A stretch of 64,000 nt of DNA from the NCBI RefSeq assembly GCF_023065955.2, contig NW_026622952.1, forward strand, positions 34,731,813-34,795,812, in the 5' to 3' direction. The position numbers and the translations under genes are program-made. Position 1 is the stretch's first letter. Each line of letters begins with the position of its first letter. Shown piece after piece: positions 29,906 through 41,614 of this stretch. The notes below the pieces were generated by a model that did not search any database, was not told where the DNA came from, and saw nothing but the letters and a program-made list of their open reading frames with translations. This DNA comes from Ursus arctos (Eukaryota > Chordata > Mammalia > Carnivora > Ursidae).

Positions 29906-30324
29906 TAAAATATATAAGTTGACCAAGGAAGCTATTTACACTGGAATCCAGTTATCAAAATACTTTTCTAAATGGTAGTAGACGTGCTTCTTCATTCACT
30001 CATCAAGTAACAAGCCCTAGCAGACGGGTTACAGGTACCGTGGTTTCCAGACGGCGCTGTGTTGACTATCTCCGCGTATCTGCAGCAACGGTGATGCAAT
30101 ATGAAGATGTGGTTTCCATCGGCGTCAACTAGCTGTACTACTAAAGCCTGGGGCTTGTCGCTCACGTTCATCGTTAAAGGAAATGCTACATTTCAGTTAG
30201 AAGTTAGCAGAAAATGTGTTTTTTTCCCATTTTCAGGAGCCCGCTTGTTGGAGTTTATGGACCCCAAGTGTACCAACGCCGGGTCCCGCTCAACTCGCTC
30301 CTCCTGGCCCACCTCCTGCAGCCC
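29906..30324. other. Intergenic, nothing recognised
   Basis: Unique sequence between a SINE tail and an L2-like fragment. Confidence 0.5.
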
Positions 30325-30475
30325 CCTCGAGCACGTTTGCTCACTGTCCTCTCTCTTCTGGAACGTGAGCCCCTGGCGGGCAGGAGTCGGTCTTCTCACC
30401 TCTGCGTCTCCGGCAAGTCGCTGTGCCTAGCAGGTGCCCTGCAAACGTTTGTTGAATGAATGAATGAAGTCATGT
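30325..30475 (+). repeat. L2 LINE 3' end, sense
   Basis: 'ttctggaacgtgagcccctggcgggcagg' and 'gcaaacgtttgttgaatgaatgaatga' match the L2 3' terminal pattern. Confidence 0.5.
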
Positions 30476-30803
30476 CGCACTAAAAATTTTAGACTTTGGA
30501 AGGGGATTTGGGGGTGGGGTTGGAGTGGCAGGACGAGATTTATCTGCTCAGCCACGTCTGCGCCTTCCACTCTGGCCTAGAGGAGGGGCCGAATTGGATG
30601 GAGAGTGAGGCTGGTGCGTTCAAACTTTGTGTGGGGACCTGCCATTCCTATCACCCACTCATCCCGCCTGTGTTTCCAGAGAACGAACCAGGTGACAGGC
30701 ATCACAGCGGCAGCTCTGCCTCCCACACAGATGCGTGGATGTGGTCCCCTGAGTCTGGAGTCTGACCCACAAGCAGCATCTCACATCCAAGAAATTACTG
30801 GTT

Positions 30804-31164
30804 CCTTCCTCAGTGATGACCACCCCATGGGAACATGCCCCTCGCAAAGGACCGCCTCCGCCCGACCCGGAAGAGGAGAAGAGGAAGCACAAGAGGAAGG
30901 GCCTGGTGCAGAGCCCCCCTCCTACTCCCTGGACGGGGAGTGCCCAGGACGCTCCGAAACCATCACCATCTTTAGCCATCACAAGCGGTAGGTTTGCGTG
31001 TGGGCTCTCCACTGTCCTTCGCCAGGTTGTTGGAGGAAAAGCAAGGCTTCTAGAAGGTTGCTCCTTCAGACAGAAGCAGCACTTAATGCACCTTGAATCC
31101 AAGTGAGTGGGAAACGATCCCCATCAACAGATTTTGGATTAAAATAATAATAATAATAATAATG
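30804..31164 (+). pseudogene. RPS27 (pseudogene): Processed pseudogene of ribosomal protein S27
   Basis: The segment tracks the RPS27 mRNA without introns: a 5' UTR trace, an initiator-like ATG at 30835 (ATGCCCCTCGCAAAGGA), then [16 protein letters not shown] in a different frame, then [11 protein letters not shown] in a third frame, and near the end [17 protein letters not shown] with the end of the zinc-ribbon protein, followed by a 3' UTR match (GAATCCAAGTGAGTGGGAAA). The functional protein is an 84-residue 40S subunit component with a C4 zinc ribbon. Here at least two frameshifts break the frame and the middle (the zinc-binding cysteines around CPGC and CVGC) is altered, so it cannot make RPS27. 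The tail is (AAT)n at 31141-31163. Flanks gaaattactggtt (30791) and gaaattgcttgtt (31165) match at 11 of 13 bases, a decayed target-site duplication typical of L1-mediated retrocopies. Confidence 0.92.
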
Positions 31165-31177
31165 GAAATTGCTTGTT

Positions 31178-31865
31178 AACTAATGAGATGCATATGTGTC
31201 GTGAGCTATGCATGCTGTGGGCAGCTGGATATGGCCCCTCCTTACAAAACGATATATAATCTTACAGGGGAGACAACACGTCACCTGCTATGTTAGTTAT
31301 TACTAACATAGAAGAGAGAGATGGCGAGTCCCCTAGGCCAGGAACAGATTACAGGACATGCCTCCGAGGGCCAACGGGCAGCTATGGAAAAGGAAGCGAT
31401 GGGCTGATTTGGGAAGGCATCACTGAGAAATGGGTCTTTGAGCTTAGCCCAGGAAATTGGGCAGGATTTGAATAATATTAATTTTAAATGGTTTATTCCT
31501 TGCCAGTAGAGAGTGATTCCAGATTGGAATTCTTTCTCTTCCTCCTCGGTATTTCCTTATTAAAGGTCCAGCTCACACTATCAGGTGTTGTGAATAGATC
31601 TTCCTTATCTGGATTTTATCCATGTGCCCTCAGCTCTTGTTGAGTGCCGTCATGACCCCTTACATAATTTGAAATTTATTTTTGTAAGGGTGGTAGTGTG
31701 AAGCTTTCAAACCGTTCCGCAACCCTTACAATAAGCAAAGATAAATGTATTTTACTTCGCTTGAGGAACTCACGCAACTCCTACTTGCATGTTAAACAAG
31801 GCTGAAGAAAACCATGGTCCTGGGTGGGGAAAAACCCTCTTGGCAAATGGTAAGACTTGCTGTGG
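31178..31865. other. Intergenic; possible antisense L2 at 31,270-31,470
   Basis: The stretch 'atggcgagtcccctaggcc..gggaaggcatcactgagaaatggg..gagcttagcccaggaaat' resembles antisense L2. Nothing else was recognised. Confidence 0.4.
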
Positions 31866-32067
31866 TGGGGCGCCTGGGTGGCACAGCGGTTAAGCGTCTG
31901 CCTCCGGCTCAGGGAGTGATCCCGGCGTTGTGGGATCGAGCCCCACATCAGGCTCCTCCGCTATGAGCCTGCTTCTTCCTCTCCCACTCCCCCTGCTTGT
32001 GTTCCCTCTCTCGCTGGCTGTCTCTATCTCTGTCGAATAAATAAATAAAACCTTTAAAAAAAAAAAA
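31866..32067 (+). mobile_element. Arctoid-type Carnivora SINE, exact 13-bp TSD
   Basis: GGGGCGCCTGGGTGGCACAG head, 'ctccgctatgagcctgcttc' middle and '(AAATA)n' tail. AGACTTGCTGTGG is repeated exactly at 31853-31865 and 32068-32080. Confidence 0.97.
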
Positions 32068-32080
32068 AGACTTGCTGTGG

Positions 32081-32441
32081 AAAAACAAAAATGCATCAAG
32101 AAATTAAAAGTAGGAGTAGATTTTCACAACCATGGACTTAGTTTCACGCCGAAGAGATACTACAAGCTTTGAGATACAGAGGTTATATGTCATTAATTTG
32201 AAGCTCAAAACCAGAAAAGAATGGACTTCGGATGCATATTCCAGCCATGTTTCCAAAACGTGAAGAATTTATAGGGAAATAATTTTTTTAGTTCCCTCAG
32301 AATTTGTTCATGAGCCCCAATCTGAGAAAACATTGACCTAAGAAACATAAAGTCTTTTTCTGAAAATATCAAATGTAAATTATCTTAGTGAGCTTCATCT
32401 TCAATAAGTTTTAAAAACGAATCACTAAAACAAAACAAAAT
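32081..32441. other. Intergenic, nothing recognised
   Basis: AT-rich unique sequence between two SINE insertions. Confidence 0.5.
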
Positions 32442-32457
32442 TAAAATCTTGCAGATG

Positions 32458-32664
32458 GGGCGCCTGGGTGGCTCAGCCGGGTAAGCGTCTGCCTTCGGCT
32501 CATGTCATGATCCCAGGGTCCTCGGATCGAGTCCTGCATCGGGCTCCTTGCTCAGCGGAGAGTCTGTTTCTCCTTCTGCACCGCCCCCCCCCCGCCCCAC
32601 TCATGTTTCTCCGTCTCTCTCTCTCTCTCTCACAAAAATAAATAAATAAAATCTTAAAAAAAAA
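32458..32664 (+). mobile_element. Carnivora SINE, exact 16-bp TSD
   Basis: Full head, 'cttcggctcatgtcatgatc' body, (CT)n and (AAATA)n tail. TAAAATCTTGCAGATG occurs exactly at 32442-32457 and 32665-32680. Confidence 0.97.
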
Positions 32665-32680
32665 TAAAATCTTGCAGATG

Positions 32681-35600
32681 TGTAAGCATCTATGATTCCC
32701 AGTTTGACAAACTTTCTATTTCAGAAAATTATAATTAAAGCAAGTAGGATCTCTAATTGCCTGAGAAATAGTAGTTCCTGTTGTCTTTCATTATGTGATA
32801 TATCAAAAAAAATTAAACTTTAACTATAAACGGCTACAACTTGTGGTAGAGACAGAATAGTAGATTCAAGGGCGTCTAGATTTACTTAGTAGTTTATAAT
32901 TTACGTCCCACCTAACCTACTACTTCTTTAAAGAATCTGAATTTGGCCAAGACAACTAAAAACTCTGCAGAACAGCATTGTTGCAAAAATTTTTAATTTT
33001 ATCTCTTTCCCACAGAGTATGTGGAACTTTAAAATTTTGAAGATTACCTTAAAAGATTGGTTTATGCTACCACTTTTAATATCAAAGTCATAGTAAGTAA
33101 ACTCTTTGCTTAAGTGAGCGCTAACGTGCATTTTATCCAAGCTGCCAAATGAAAAGTTGTTGTTAACATATTTACCGCCATTGCAAAAAGTTAGATGGTC
33201 ATGGATGGGAAATAATACTCGTTTTTCCCAGTCCGTTCTGTTGGTATGACTAGTGGTCTCTGTTTCTCTGTCCACCTTCCCTGCTGACCAGATGCTTGGG
33301 GAAGGCTTGGAAGGCAACGGCCATATTTGATTCCTTTCTGGAAACTTTTTCTACTCCTAGTGCATTTGGTTCTTCTGGGACCATTTTGCCAGGACCACTC
33401 GATACAAGGCTTTGACCGTGCAGCGTCTCCTTGGCCAACACACCCTTTGCTCTCCTCTCTGCTAGCTACATTCTTGAGAACTCTGGTTGGCACTCCCTTG
33501 GCATTGCCTTTCTTGTTCTTAGACCTAGATTCATCATAGCTCTCTGCTCTAATCCCTTGTTATTTGTTTCTTTGGTTTTGTATTCCTTGCAATTGCCTCA
33601 GATGAGAATTCCTGCACCTCCCCCTCCCCCATACAAGGACGCCTGCCTCGTGCCCAGGGATTCTGGAACTTTCCATTTGCATGTTAATGTTTGTGATCAG
33701 GAGAGGGCTTGGACCTCAAATAGATGGGAGTATGTGTGTGAAGTTTGGTAGGGTCTTTGTAGATCAACCGAAAAGAAAAAAGGAAACAAGGTTGTGATTG
33801 ATGGATTCTTGTTAATTTTTTATTTTCTGGTCTCATTTCATAAAAGTCGTGAGAACAAAGACAATAGCCTGAAAAATGTTTGGAGGAAGTGACCCTGATT
33901 TTACTGAAGCTGAAAAAGAACCGTGGAACTAATTGCCTGTGAGACCCCAGTCCTGTCACCAAAGAGGTGGGTTCTTTCCCTACTCAATACCGTTTGCCAA
34001 ATAACCAAACAGTATTTGGCAAGAAGCAGGTAATTTATTCAGTGGCCAGAGAACAGAGAAGGGGCACTCATGCTCTCAAGGCACCTTCTCCCAGAAGTTC
34101 TCGTGGTCAGGGTTTAAAGAGGTGAGGGTAATTAAGGGGCTGGTGTGCAAGCTGATGCGGGAGGTTTTGGGGGCGGTGGGGGGGGGAGGGACGAGTCTTC
34201 TGAGAATCACACTGCCACCTCTTTTCCTCCCTTACATGGGCACAGTGAGATCGGGTCACCTACAATTAGAGTTCATGATCCTGAGGTCCAGGGGAAGGTT
34301 AGCACTGTATCTGAGCTGGATCAAAGTGGTTGAAAATTGGGTTATGAGGGCTGGTTTGGAGCTTGTTAGCAAGGCCCTGGTGACAGCCCCTTCCCTTGCT
34401 CCGCCCCAGGAGTCAGGCAGGCTCACTTGTCTCGAATGTCTCACAGATTTCTGGGTCAGCCCTGGATTGCTGACCCTGTGTCCACTGGAAGTACCATCCT
34501 TGCATTCATTCATTCATTCACCCCTTCTTTCACCACACTGGACCACGCACCAGATACTGCATGGGTCCCGGAGACACATGGTGCGGCTGCCACAGTCTCG
34601 TGGGACCCATGTGAGAAGGAGGAGAGGGCAGGATGCTGTGGGAACACAGACAGCAGCTCCTAACCCAGAACGGCGGGCCAGGAATGGGCTTCTTGGAAAT
34701 GACAACATCCCCGTTATAGGGATGAGGGAGAGCAGCGAGTGGGGAAGGCGTCCTGGCCGAGGAGCCAGCAGCTGTGCAGCCTGGGAGGCAAGAAACCCCA
34801 CAGGCTATCGGTGGCTCTCCAGTCGGGATCATCGCGGGCTGAGCCCGAGAATCTCCACGGTCAAGAGCATGCCCGGAACTGAAGCAGCCACACGTGCCAT
34901 GGGGGTTCAATCCTCCCTCCATCTGCAGGGACCTCCGGGCGCCGTCACCCGGGGCGGCTCTAGGTCCGGTCATTGTTGGTGGCAGGGGAGGTACTGTTGA
35001 CTGCAGTACGGTCTCGGCCCCTGCAACAAACAGGCTGGAATTGTCTCTTTTTGCAAGTGGGGAGAAGCAGGGACAGAACCACACTCCCAGTCCCCCTGTG
35101 GCTTCCTAGAGTGCCCCTCCAGGACGAAAAGATCTCCAATTCCATCCATATTTCCATTAAACCCAAACCTGTCAGACGGGCCCCAACCACCTTCTGGAAA
35201 GGTGGGTAAGGAGGATCTCTTAAGGGAGAGTTTGCAGGTCTAGACTAACATAAAGAAGTCTTGGAGTCTCTATACTCAGGGCCAAAATACGGGGCATCTG
35301 CATTCATGGAGCGCCAGCTGTGTGCCTCACAGGTGTGGTACAATGTTCTTTACAAGTCACTTGTGTTAAAAGGGACCCACAACAGGACGCTGGTGGGGTG
35401 CTTCTTCAATGGCCTGCGTATTCTCCCCTGGCTGTGGCTTAGGGCGGGCTTTCCTGCTGGGATCCCTACCCAGACCTTTGGACATCTGGCCCCATGCCAA
35501 GCTGATGGATTTCAAACGTCCTGCAATGATACAAATGTCACTTAAAACAATCTCCCATCTATTAAGCAGGCACAATCTTTTTTTTTTTTTTTCTTTTCTT

Positions 35601-36134
35601 AATAGAATAAAGCACAATGCTGGCAGGACTTTAAGGAAATGAGCACATGCATACCCGGCTGATGGCTCTTTATAGCGTTTCTTCTCTTCCTTGAGAAAAA
35701 TTGGACAATATGTAACAAGAGCCACGGAACTGTTTGACCCAGTAATTCCCCTTTTGGGAATACACTACAAGAAAATAATGCCTAAGGAAAAAACCTAATA
35801 TGTACAAATATATACACAGCAGTTGCAATTTAATACAGTGTACAACTGGAAACGGGCCAAACACACAGGAAAGAGGAAATGACTGAGCAAATCGTGCAGT
35901 GATATGAAATACTCCATGGCCATTAACAACCAGCACATGGACCACGTCAGTGCATTCAGATCTGACTATTTCGCAAACGATAGACTGAAAGCACATGCAT
36001 GTGCTGACTGTAATTATATTCTTTAAAGTCTGTCAGTATTCTGCAAACATTACAAGATAACCTAAAAGGAAATAGATTTAATTTAAATGTTCATTGGGTT
36101 CTTTCTCTGTGTAGTTATTTAAGTTCATTGTCTA
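32681..36134. other. Intergenic; L2 and L1 remnants, no gene recognised
   Basis: Contains a weak LTR-like antisense region at about 33,985-34,440 (TTTATT at 34033), an antisense L2 end at about 34,500-34,620 ('cattcattcattcattcacccc'), and a sense L1 remnant at 35,640-35,990. The longest open frame (34,122-35,000 on +) overlaps the L2 and has no recognisable domain. Confidence 0.45.
35640..35995 (+). repeat. Old L1 ORF2 3' fragment, sense
   Basis: 'aaaattggacaatatgtaacaagagcc', 'tttgacccagtaattcccctttt', 'actccatggccattaacaa' follow the order of L1 ORF2 C-terminal sequence (primate/carnivore L1ME type). Frame is destroyed. Confidence 0.65.
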
Positions 36135-36149
36135 AAAAACACATTTTTA

Positions 36150-36354
36150 TTTTATTATTTTTTAAAGGTTTCATTTATTTATTTGAGGAAGTGAGAGCAC
36201 AAGCAGGAGGAGAGGCAGAGGAAGAGAGAAAGGGAGAAGCGGATCTCCCCGCTCAGAGCAAGGAGCCTGATGCGGGACTCGATCCCCAGACCCTCGGATC
36301 ATGACCTGAGCCGAAGGCAGATGCCTAACCGACCGAGCCACCCAGGTGTCCCTG
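36150..36354 (-). mobile_element. Carnivora SINE, reverse, 15-bp TSD
   Basis: Reverse SINE ending 'accgagccacccaggtgtccc'. AAAAACACATTTTTA is duplicated at 36135-36149 and 36355-36369. Confidence 0.95.
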
Positions 36355-36369
36355 AAAAACACATTTTTA

Positions 36370-36899
36370 AAAGGCAGATGTGTGCGCGCCTCTTTAGAAG
36401 GAAAACAACCCAAACCTGGGAGCAGGGGAGCCCCACAGCCATGGCCGTGACCGCGCTGTGAGGTCACCAGGCTGCCATTGGCGATGCCGCGTCGTCTCTG
36501 ACTTGTGCGTCGTGCTTACACAGCTCTTTTCTCCGAGGACTACAGGACAGCCCAGTGCCAGGGACTCCACGGACCTCGTTTCTGCGCCACAGAGCGCTGG
36601 CAGGAATTAACAAGGGGAGGCAGAGAATGTCCAGTGTGCTGTAGAATGCCAAGATGTCCACCTGTCCTGCAGGACAAGTCGGTCTGGCTGGGCTGGCATT
36701 TGCTGTGCCAGAACGTAGAGAGGTTACACACAAGAAAGCGAATGAACAACAAGCCAATACGTAGGATATTTAGGGCCTAATAACTAAGAAGCATATGGGC
36801 TCCAATCCTGGTGCAAACTGGGGCTTTCAGGAAATAGTCACCATCAATTCTCTTTTTTTCACTGTATTACAATTATGTTCCAATCCAAAGACCACTTTC
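36370..36899. other. Intergenic, nothing recognised
   Basis: Unique sequence. Short overlapping frames at 36,464-36,780 have no domain. Confidence 0.5.
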
Positions 36900-37460
36900 A
36901 TGGTAACAGCTTTATTAAGATATAATTCATAAAGCCTACAATTCCCCCATTTAAAATATACAATTCAGTGATTTCTAATATATTCGGAGTTGTAAAACTA
37001 TTACCACGATCTATCTTAAAACATCTTTATCACCCCAGAGAGAAACCTCATGCTCTTTAGCCATCACTCCCTAGCTCCCCCCCGCACTGGTCACCCCTAA
37101 AAGTAGACAACCACTAATATATTTTCTGTCTCTATAAATTGCCTATCCTGAATATTTCCTATAAGTGGATTCATACAATATGTGGTCATTCGTATCTGAT
37201 TTCTTTCCCTAGGATGCAGCAGTTCTTCATTTCCTTTTTATGGCCAAATAATATTTTGCCATTCATAAACTTTCTTTGGAGAAATGTTTGTTCATTTCTG
37301 ATCTTTCACGCATTTTTAAGCCAGGTTGTCTTTTATTATTGAGTTAAAAGAGTTCTTTAGGTATTTTAGATACAAATCCTTTATCAGATATATGATTTGC
37401 AAATATTATCTCCCATTCAGTGGGTTGTCTTTTCACTTTCTTGATGGGGTTCTTCAAAGC
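36900..37460. repeat. Old L1-derived fragment (3'-UTR/antisense ORF2 type)
   Basis: 'aacagctttattaagatataattcataaagcc', 'ggattcatacaatatgtggtcattcg', 'tatcagatatatgatttgcaaatattatctcccattcagtgggttgtcttttcactttcttgat' are well-known L1M text. Orientation of the parts differs, so I leave the strand open. Confidence 0.75.
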
Positions 37461-37648
37461 ACCGAATTTTAAATTTGATGAAATGCACTTTATCTGCTCC
37501 TTAGGGGCTTGTGTGCCAGACTCCTGCAGAGGTGGTCGAACAGACATTCATCCTGTCCTGAACTTTCTGAGGAAATTTAACTTAATTAAAAATTTCTGGA
37601 CCCTTATCATATGCCACATCCCAGTTCTGCATTCAGAAAGTTATAAAC

Positions 37649-37843
37649 CCTAAGGGCGCCTGGGTGGCTCAGTCAGTGAAGCGTCTGTCTTCGGCTCAGG
37701 TCATGATCTCTGGGTCCTGGGATCGAGTCCCGCATCGGGCTCCCTGCTCAGAGGGGAGTCTGCTTCTCCCTCTGCCTGCCGCTCCCCCTGCTTGTGCTCT
37801 CTCTCTCTCTCTCAAATAAATAAAACATCTTAAAAAAAAAAAA
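37649..37843 (+). mobile_element. Carnivora SINE, exact 14-bp TSD
   Basis: Head 'gggcgcctgggtggctcagt', body and tail intact. AGAAAGTTATAAAC is duplicated at 37635-37648 and 37844-37857. Confidence 0.97.
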
Positions 37844-38069
37844 AGAAAGTTATAAACTCTATGAATATACTCCAGCACGATTCACTAGAATTTCAATTAC
37901 TCCTTTTCCGGTTTGGGGAAAGGACACGGTGACTGATGAGGTATTCTCTCACCCCAGGAAGTCCCTGAGCTGACCTCCATCGCTGCTTCTCTAAGTAACT
38001 TCCCAAAGGCTCCACCAGTGCCAGAAGCTGCTGGAGTCCTCAAAATGTAAAACATGTACAGTATTCTTT

Positions 38070-38400
38070 CCTGCAATTCTGCTTCTGGAAATCGATTCTG
38101 GAGACATTCTTAGACAAGAAGAGCTACTCAACCATGTCCACAGCAATTACTTTGTAAAAGGGAAAACATTAAGCCTCATCTAAATCTCCATCCGTAAAGG
38201 ATTGATGAAATAAATTTTTAGTGTGGGACTCTCTGAAGCAGTTTTAAAAAGAGACAGATCTTTAAGTCTTGGTTTAGAAAAATATCCACAGGTTATCTTT
38301 TACCAAAAAAAGCAAGTAGAAATACCGTATGCAAGGTATACACTTATTTTTGTTAAAAAATAAATTGGACATTGTTGAAGATTAATAGAAGGATGCTTGC
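38070..38400 (+). repeat. Old L1 ORF2 3' fragment, sense
   Basis: 'gcaattctgcttctggaaatcgattctgg' followed by 'atgtccacagcaattac' and 'aaaggattgatgaaataaa' parallels L1 ORF2 C-terminal sequence. Highly diverged. Confidence 0.5.
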
Positions 38401-39334
38401 ACTGAGTAAAGGAAGTACGGCTTTCCTCGTCTCTGTTTTCATAGTTGCTCAAACCTTCCTCAGGTCCCTCCTTCCAGTCGAGGGAGCAGGCACTTAAATC
38501 ATTTCGTTAGCATTTCACTTTCCTCCAGTTTGAGTGGTCTCCAATTTAAACAGTTTCTATCCACTAAATATTGAGTCAATACAAAGGTCCAGTCCCAGGA
38601 GAGATGTTCCTCTCAGCCCTTCCCTCCTACCCACCTTGGCCCCTGGGAGCAGAGGAAAGATTGCATCCTCCTGACCTTGGGGTTGGGGCCCACCGTGGAG
38701 GTCCCCTTCCTCATTCTGCAGCAGGCTAGATGTTTCTGTCCTTGGGGTGTACTGGGTGCTCTTCCCTGGAGCAAGGGTACTCTGCGCCTGCCTCTGGACA
38801 CCCCCTGGCTTCTGTACTTGGCACCACAAGGATGCCTGGGCTGCTTTCTAGATATGATCGGGGCCTGGAAGCCCTCCCTTGCTTTCTCACTTCACCTTTG
38901 GCCAGGGCTCTGGATGCCCTCCGAGTCTGACTCTGACCCCGGAGACTGGCCACGGTGACTGGGTCCCCTGCGTTGGGGCCCATGGGATCTCCTGGCTTTC
39001 TTCCACTCCCCTCGCAGGAGCCAAGAGCACTGCCTAGGCTTCCTCTGCAAGCCCTCCCTCACCTGCCATGCGCTGTTACCCTTATGATAGTTCATTGCCA
39101 CGGGGGCTGGTCTCTTCCCGGGGCTGCAGTGAGCCTTCTGCCTTCACCCCTCAGCCCTCCCTTCCTGCCTTTCAGCAGGAGTGGGAAGCCAAGCCTGCCT
39201 CCTTTCTCCCCTGCCACTTCTGTAAGCTCTCGGAGGGCCAGGCTGGTCGTCCTGCTGGAATATCTACCTACAATCCCCAGGGTATCTCACACCACCTGCG
39301 CGGGGTAGACATTCAGCAAATATCACTTTAATAA
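38401..39334. other. Intergenic, nothing recognised
   Basis: C/T-rich unique sequence. Open frames here lack domains. Confidence 0.5.
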
Positions 39335-39345
39335 ATACATAAAAC

Positions 39346-39544
39346 GGCGCACCTGGGCGCCTCAGTTGGTTAAGCAGCTGCCTTCGCCTCAGGTCATGAT
39401 CCCAGGGTCCTGGGATCGAGCCCCGCATCGGGCTCCTTGCTCAGTGGGGAGTTTGCTCCTCCCTCTCCCCTGCCCCTCCTCCTTGCTTTTGCTCTATCTG
39501 TCGCAATTAAATAAATAGAATTTATAAGATACATACATACATAC
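39346..39544 (+). mobile_element. Carnivora SINE with (ACAT)n tail
   Basis: 'ggcgcacctgggcgcctcagttggttaagcag' head; tail grown to (ACAT)n at 39531-39550. ATACATAAAAC occurs at 39335-39345 and 39545-39555, a likely target-site duplication. Confidence 0.93.
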
Positions 39545-39600
39545 ATACATAAAACTTCCAGTTGGAGAGCCAGGGAGGGGGGCAAGGCAGACACTTCCCT

Positions 39601-39805
39601 TCTTTTTTTTTTTTTTCAAGCTTTTATTTATTTATTTGACAGACAGAAAGAGAGCATAAGCAGGGGGAGCAGCAGGCAGAGTGAGAGGGAGAAGCAGGCT
39701 CCCCGCTGAGCAGGGAGCCCAATGTGGGGCTCGATCCCAGGACCCCAAGATCATGACCCGAGCCGAAGGCAGACACTCAACCAACGGAGCCACCCAGGCG
39801 CCCCC
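39601..39805 (-). mobile_element. Carnivora SINE, reverse, 11-bp TSD
   Basis: Reverse SINE with poly-T then 'cttttatttatttatttgac', ending 'gagccacccaggcgcccc'. CAGACACTTCC is at 39588-39598 and 39806-39816. It lies only about 45 bp from the forward SINE at 39346, so the two form an inverted pair. Confidence 0.95.
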
Positions 39806-39816
39806 CAGACACTTCC

Positions 39817-40780
39817 TTTCTTATCCTCTTCCTCTCTAGTTCTGACTTTCTCCTTCTGGCCACAGGCAGCGCTCAGCTTCCCCACCCCTGGAGCCTGGCG
39901 TGAACAGAGCGCAGGGACAGAAACGGGAGGGAGGAATGTTGTTCCTCGCATATTAGTGTGCGAACGAGACTCCGCGTGCTCGGTTGTTTGTACGCACAAA
40001 GAAAATGCTCAAAAGGACACCGCAGAGAGTGATTCTTGCGGTCTGGGGCTTCAGGAAGGGGTAGGGTGGGGGACTTGTACTTTTCCTTTATACCGCTCAC
40101 TACTATTAGAACGTGGTAAATGAGCCGGGTTACTTGTCATTTTGAAAACCTTTGTCATTTCGACGGCGATGGCACTGGGGAGGCTGCAGGCAGGGTAACT
40201 AGAAACAGGGCATCCTCTCCAGTTGGTCAGGGGTACGTATTTGGCTTTCTCTGGTTGAGCCTGTCAGAAGCTGAGGCAAAAATTCAAGAAACTGTCAGTT
40301 GTTAATCAAATCCTGGCCGTGGGGGGCTGACGGCTGCAGAAGTTACTGTTTGGCTTCTTGGACCAGGGCTAGAGACACGGTCCGATGGATAGAGAGCAGG
40401 CTGCCTTCCTGGGCTGGTTACTAGAGATAATGGGTTGGCTTCCTGAGCTGGTGGGGGCGGACTGCGGCTCAGAGTGCTATTCTTATGTTCTGTCTGGCTG
40501 TTGTCCATTCGTGTGTTCACTCTCGCAGGCCTGACATAGAATACTATTATATCTGTATGGCACCGGGGTAAGAAAAGGCATCCGCTCAGATCAGAGGCCT
40601 CGTGTCCCACCTGTCCCCCTCAGGGCTGCTGGGAGTGTACGTCCGTGAGTCTAACCCAGGAGCAGGACCCAGGGCCACAGCTCTACTCAGCCGCCCTGAG
40701 CCTCAGCTTAGAGACAGATGGAGATCATAATTCTCTCTTGCAGGGCTGTGGTAGGGTTTAGATGGGAAAACATACGTACT
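39817..40780. other. Intergenic, nothing recognised
   Basis: Unique sequence. No transposon or gene is evident. Confidence 0.5.
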
Positions 40781-40973
40781 GGGGCACCTGCGTGGTTCAG
40801 TCGTTAAGCGTCTGCCTTCGGCTCAGGGCGCGATCCTGGCGTTATGGGATCGAGCCCCACATCAGGCTCTCTGCTCAGCAGCGAGTCTGCTTCTCCCTCT
40901 CCCTCTGTGATCTCTCTTGCTTTCGCTCTCTCTCAAGTAAACACATAAAATCTTTAAAAATAATAAAATAAAA
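40781..40973 (+). mobile_element. Carnivora SINE
   Basis: 'ggggcacctgcgtggttcag', 'cgttatgggatcgagcccca' and an A-rich tail to about 40973. I see no clear target-site duplication. Confidence 0.93.
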
Positions 40974-41376
40974 TTGCAGAGAATCTACATTAAAACCTTT
41001 TTTTTCTGGCCTCTGTTGGAGATTCAGGCTTTATGATAGCCATAGGCCACCCTGCCCCATGGCTGCCATCCGCTCTGCTTCCATACGTGTGGACAACTTC
41101 TCACACCTTCCGCTGCTGCCCCTTGTCTGATCCAAACCCTTCAACCCCGTCTACCGTGCTCTTTATTTCAACTAGAAAAGCTTTCATCCTGAATCATTTT
41201 ACTTAATCATACTTAATCATTTTACTTACTTGTAAATGAATGCCTTCTTATTCCTGTTTTATATTGCCAATAGCTTTGTTTTCTATTAAAATAAATAGAA
41301 ATAGTAAGTATTTTATAGCTTTAGTCCATCTGATCCAACAGATATGCCTTGGATGGTTGCCCCACTTTTTGGTCTT

Positions 41377-41392
41377 TCTTTCTTTCTTTCCT

Positions 41393-41436
<44 letters not shown>
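41377..41436 (+). repeat. (CTTT)n microsatellite beside a SINE tail
   Basis: About 15 tandem CTTT/TTTC units run directly into the T-rich end of the reverse SINE, suggesting growth from the SINE tail. Confidence 0.95.
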
Positions 41437-41614
41437 TTTATTTTATTTTATTTATTTGTTTGTCAGAGAGAGAGAGAGTAAAGCAAGGGGAGCGGCAGGC
41501 AGAGAGAGAAGCAGACTCCCCGCTGAGCAGGGAGCCGGATGTGGGACTCGATCCCAGGACCCTGGGATCATGATCCGAGCCAAAGGCAGACACTCAACCA
41601 ACTGAGCCACCCAG
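41437..41614 (-). mobile_element. Carnivora SINE, reverse
   Basis: 'ttttattttatttatttgtttgtcagagag' tail through 'caactgagccacccaggtca' at the right edge. Confidence 0.93.

Noticed and set aside
33191..33493. Possible processed pseudogene on the minus strand
   Set aside because: I could not match the 100-aa frame or its neighbours to any gene I know.
34122..35000. Plus-strand open frame of 292 aa, the longest in the window
   Set aside because: No known domain, no splice or promoter context, runs through an L2-like antisense fragment and G-rich sequence; likely chance.
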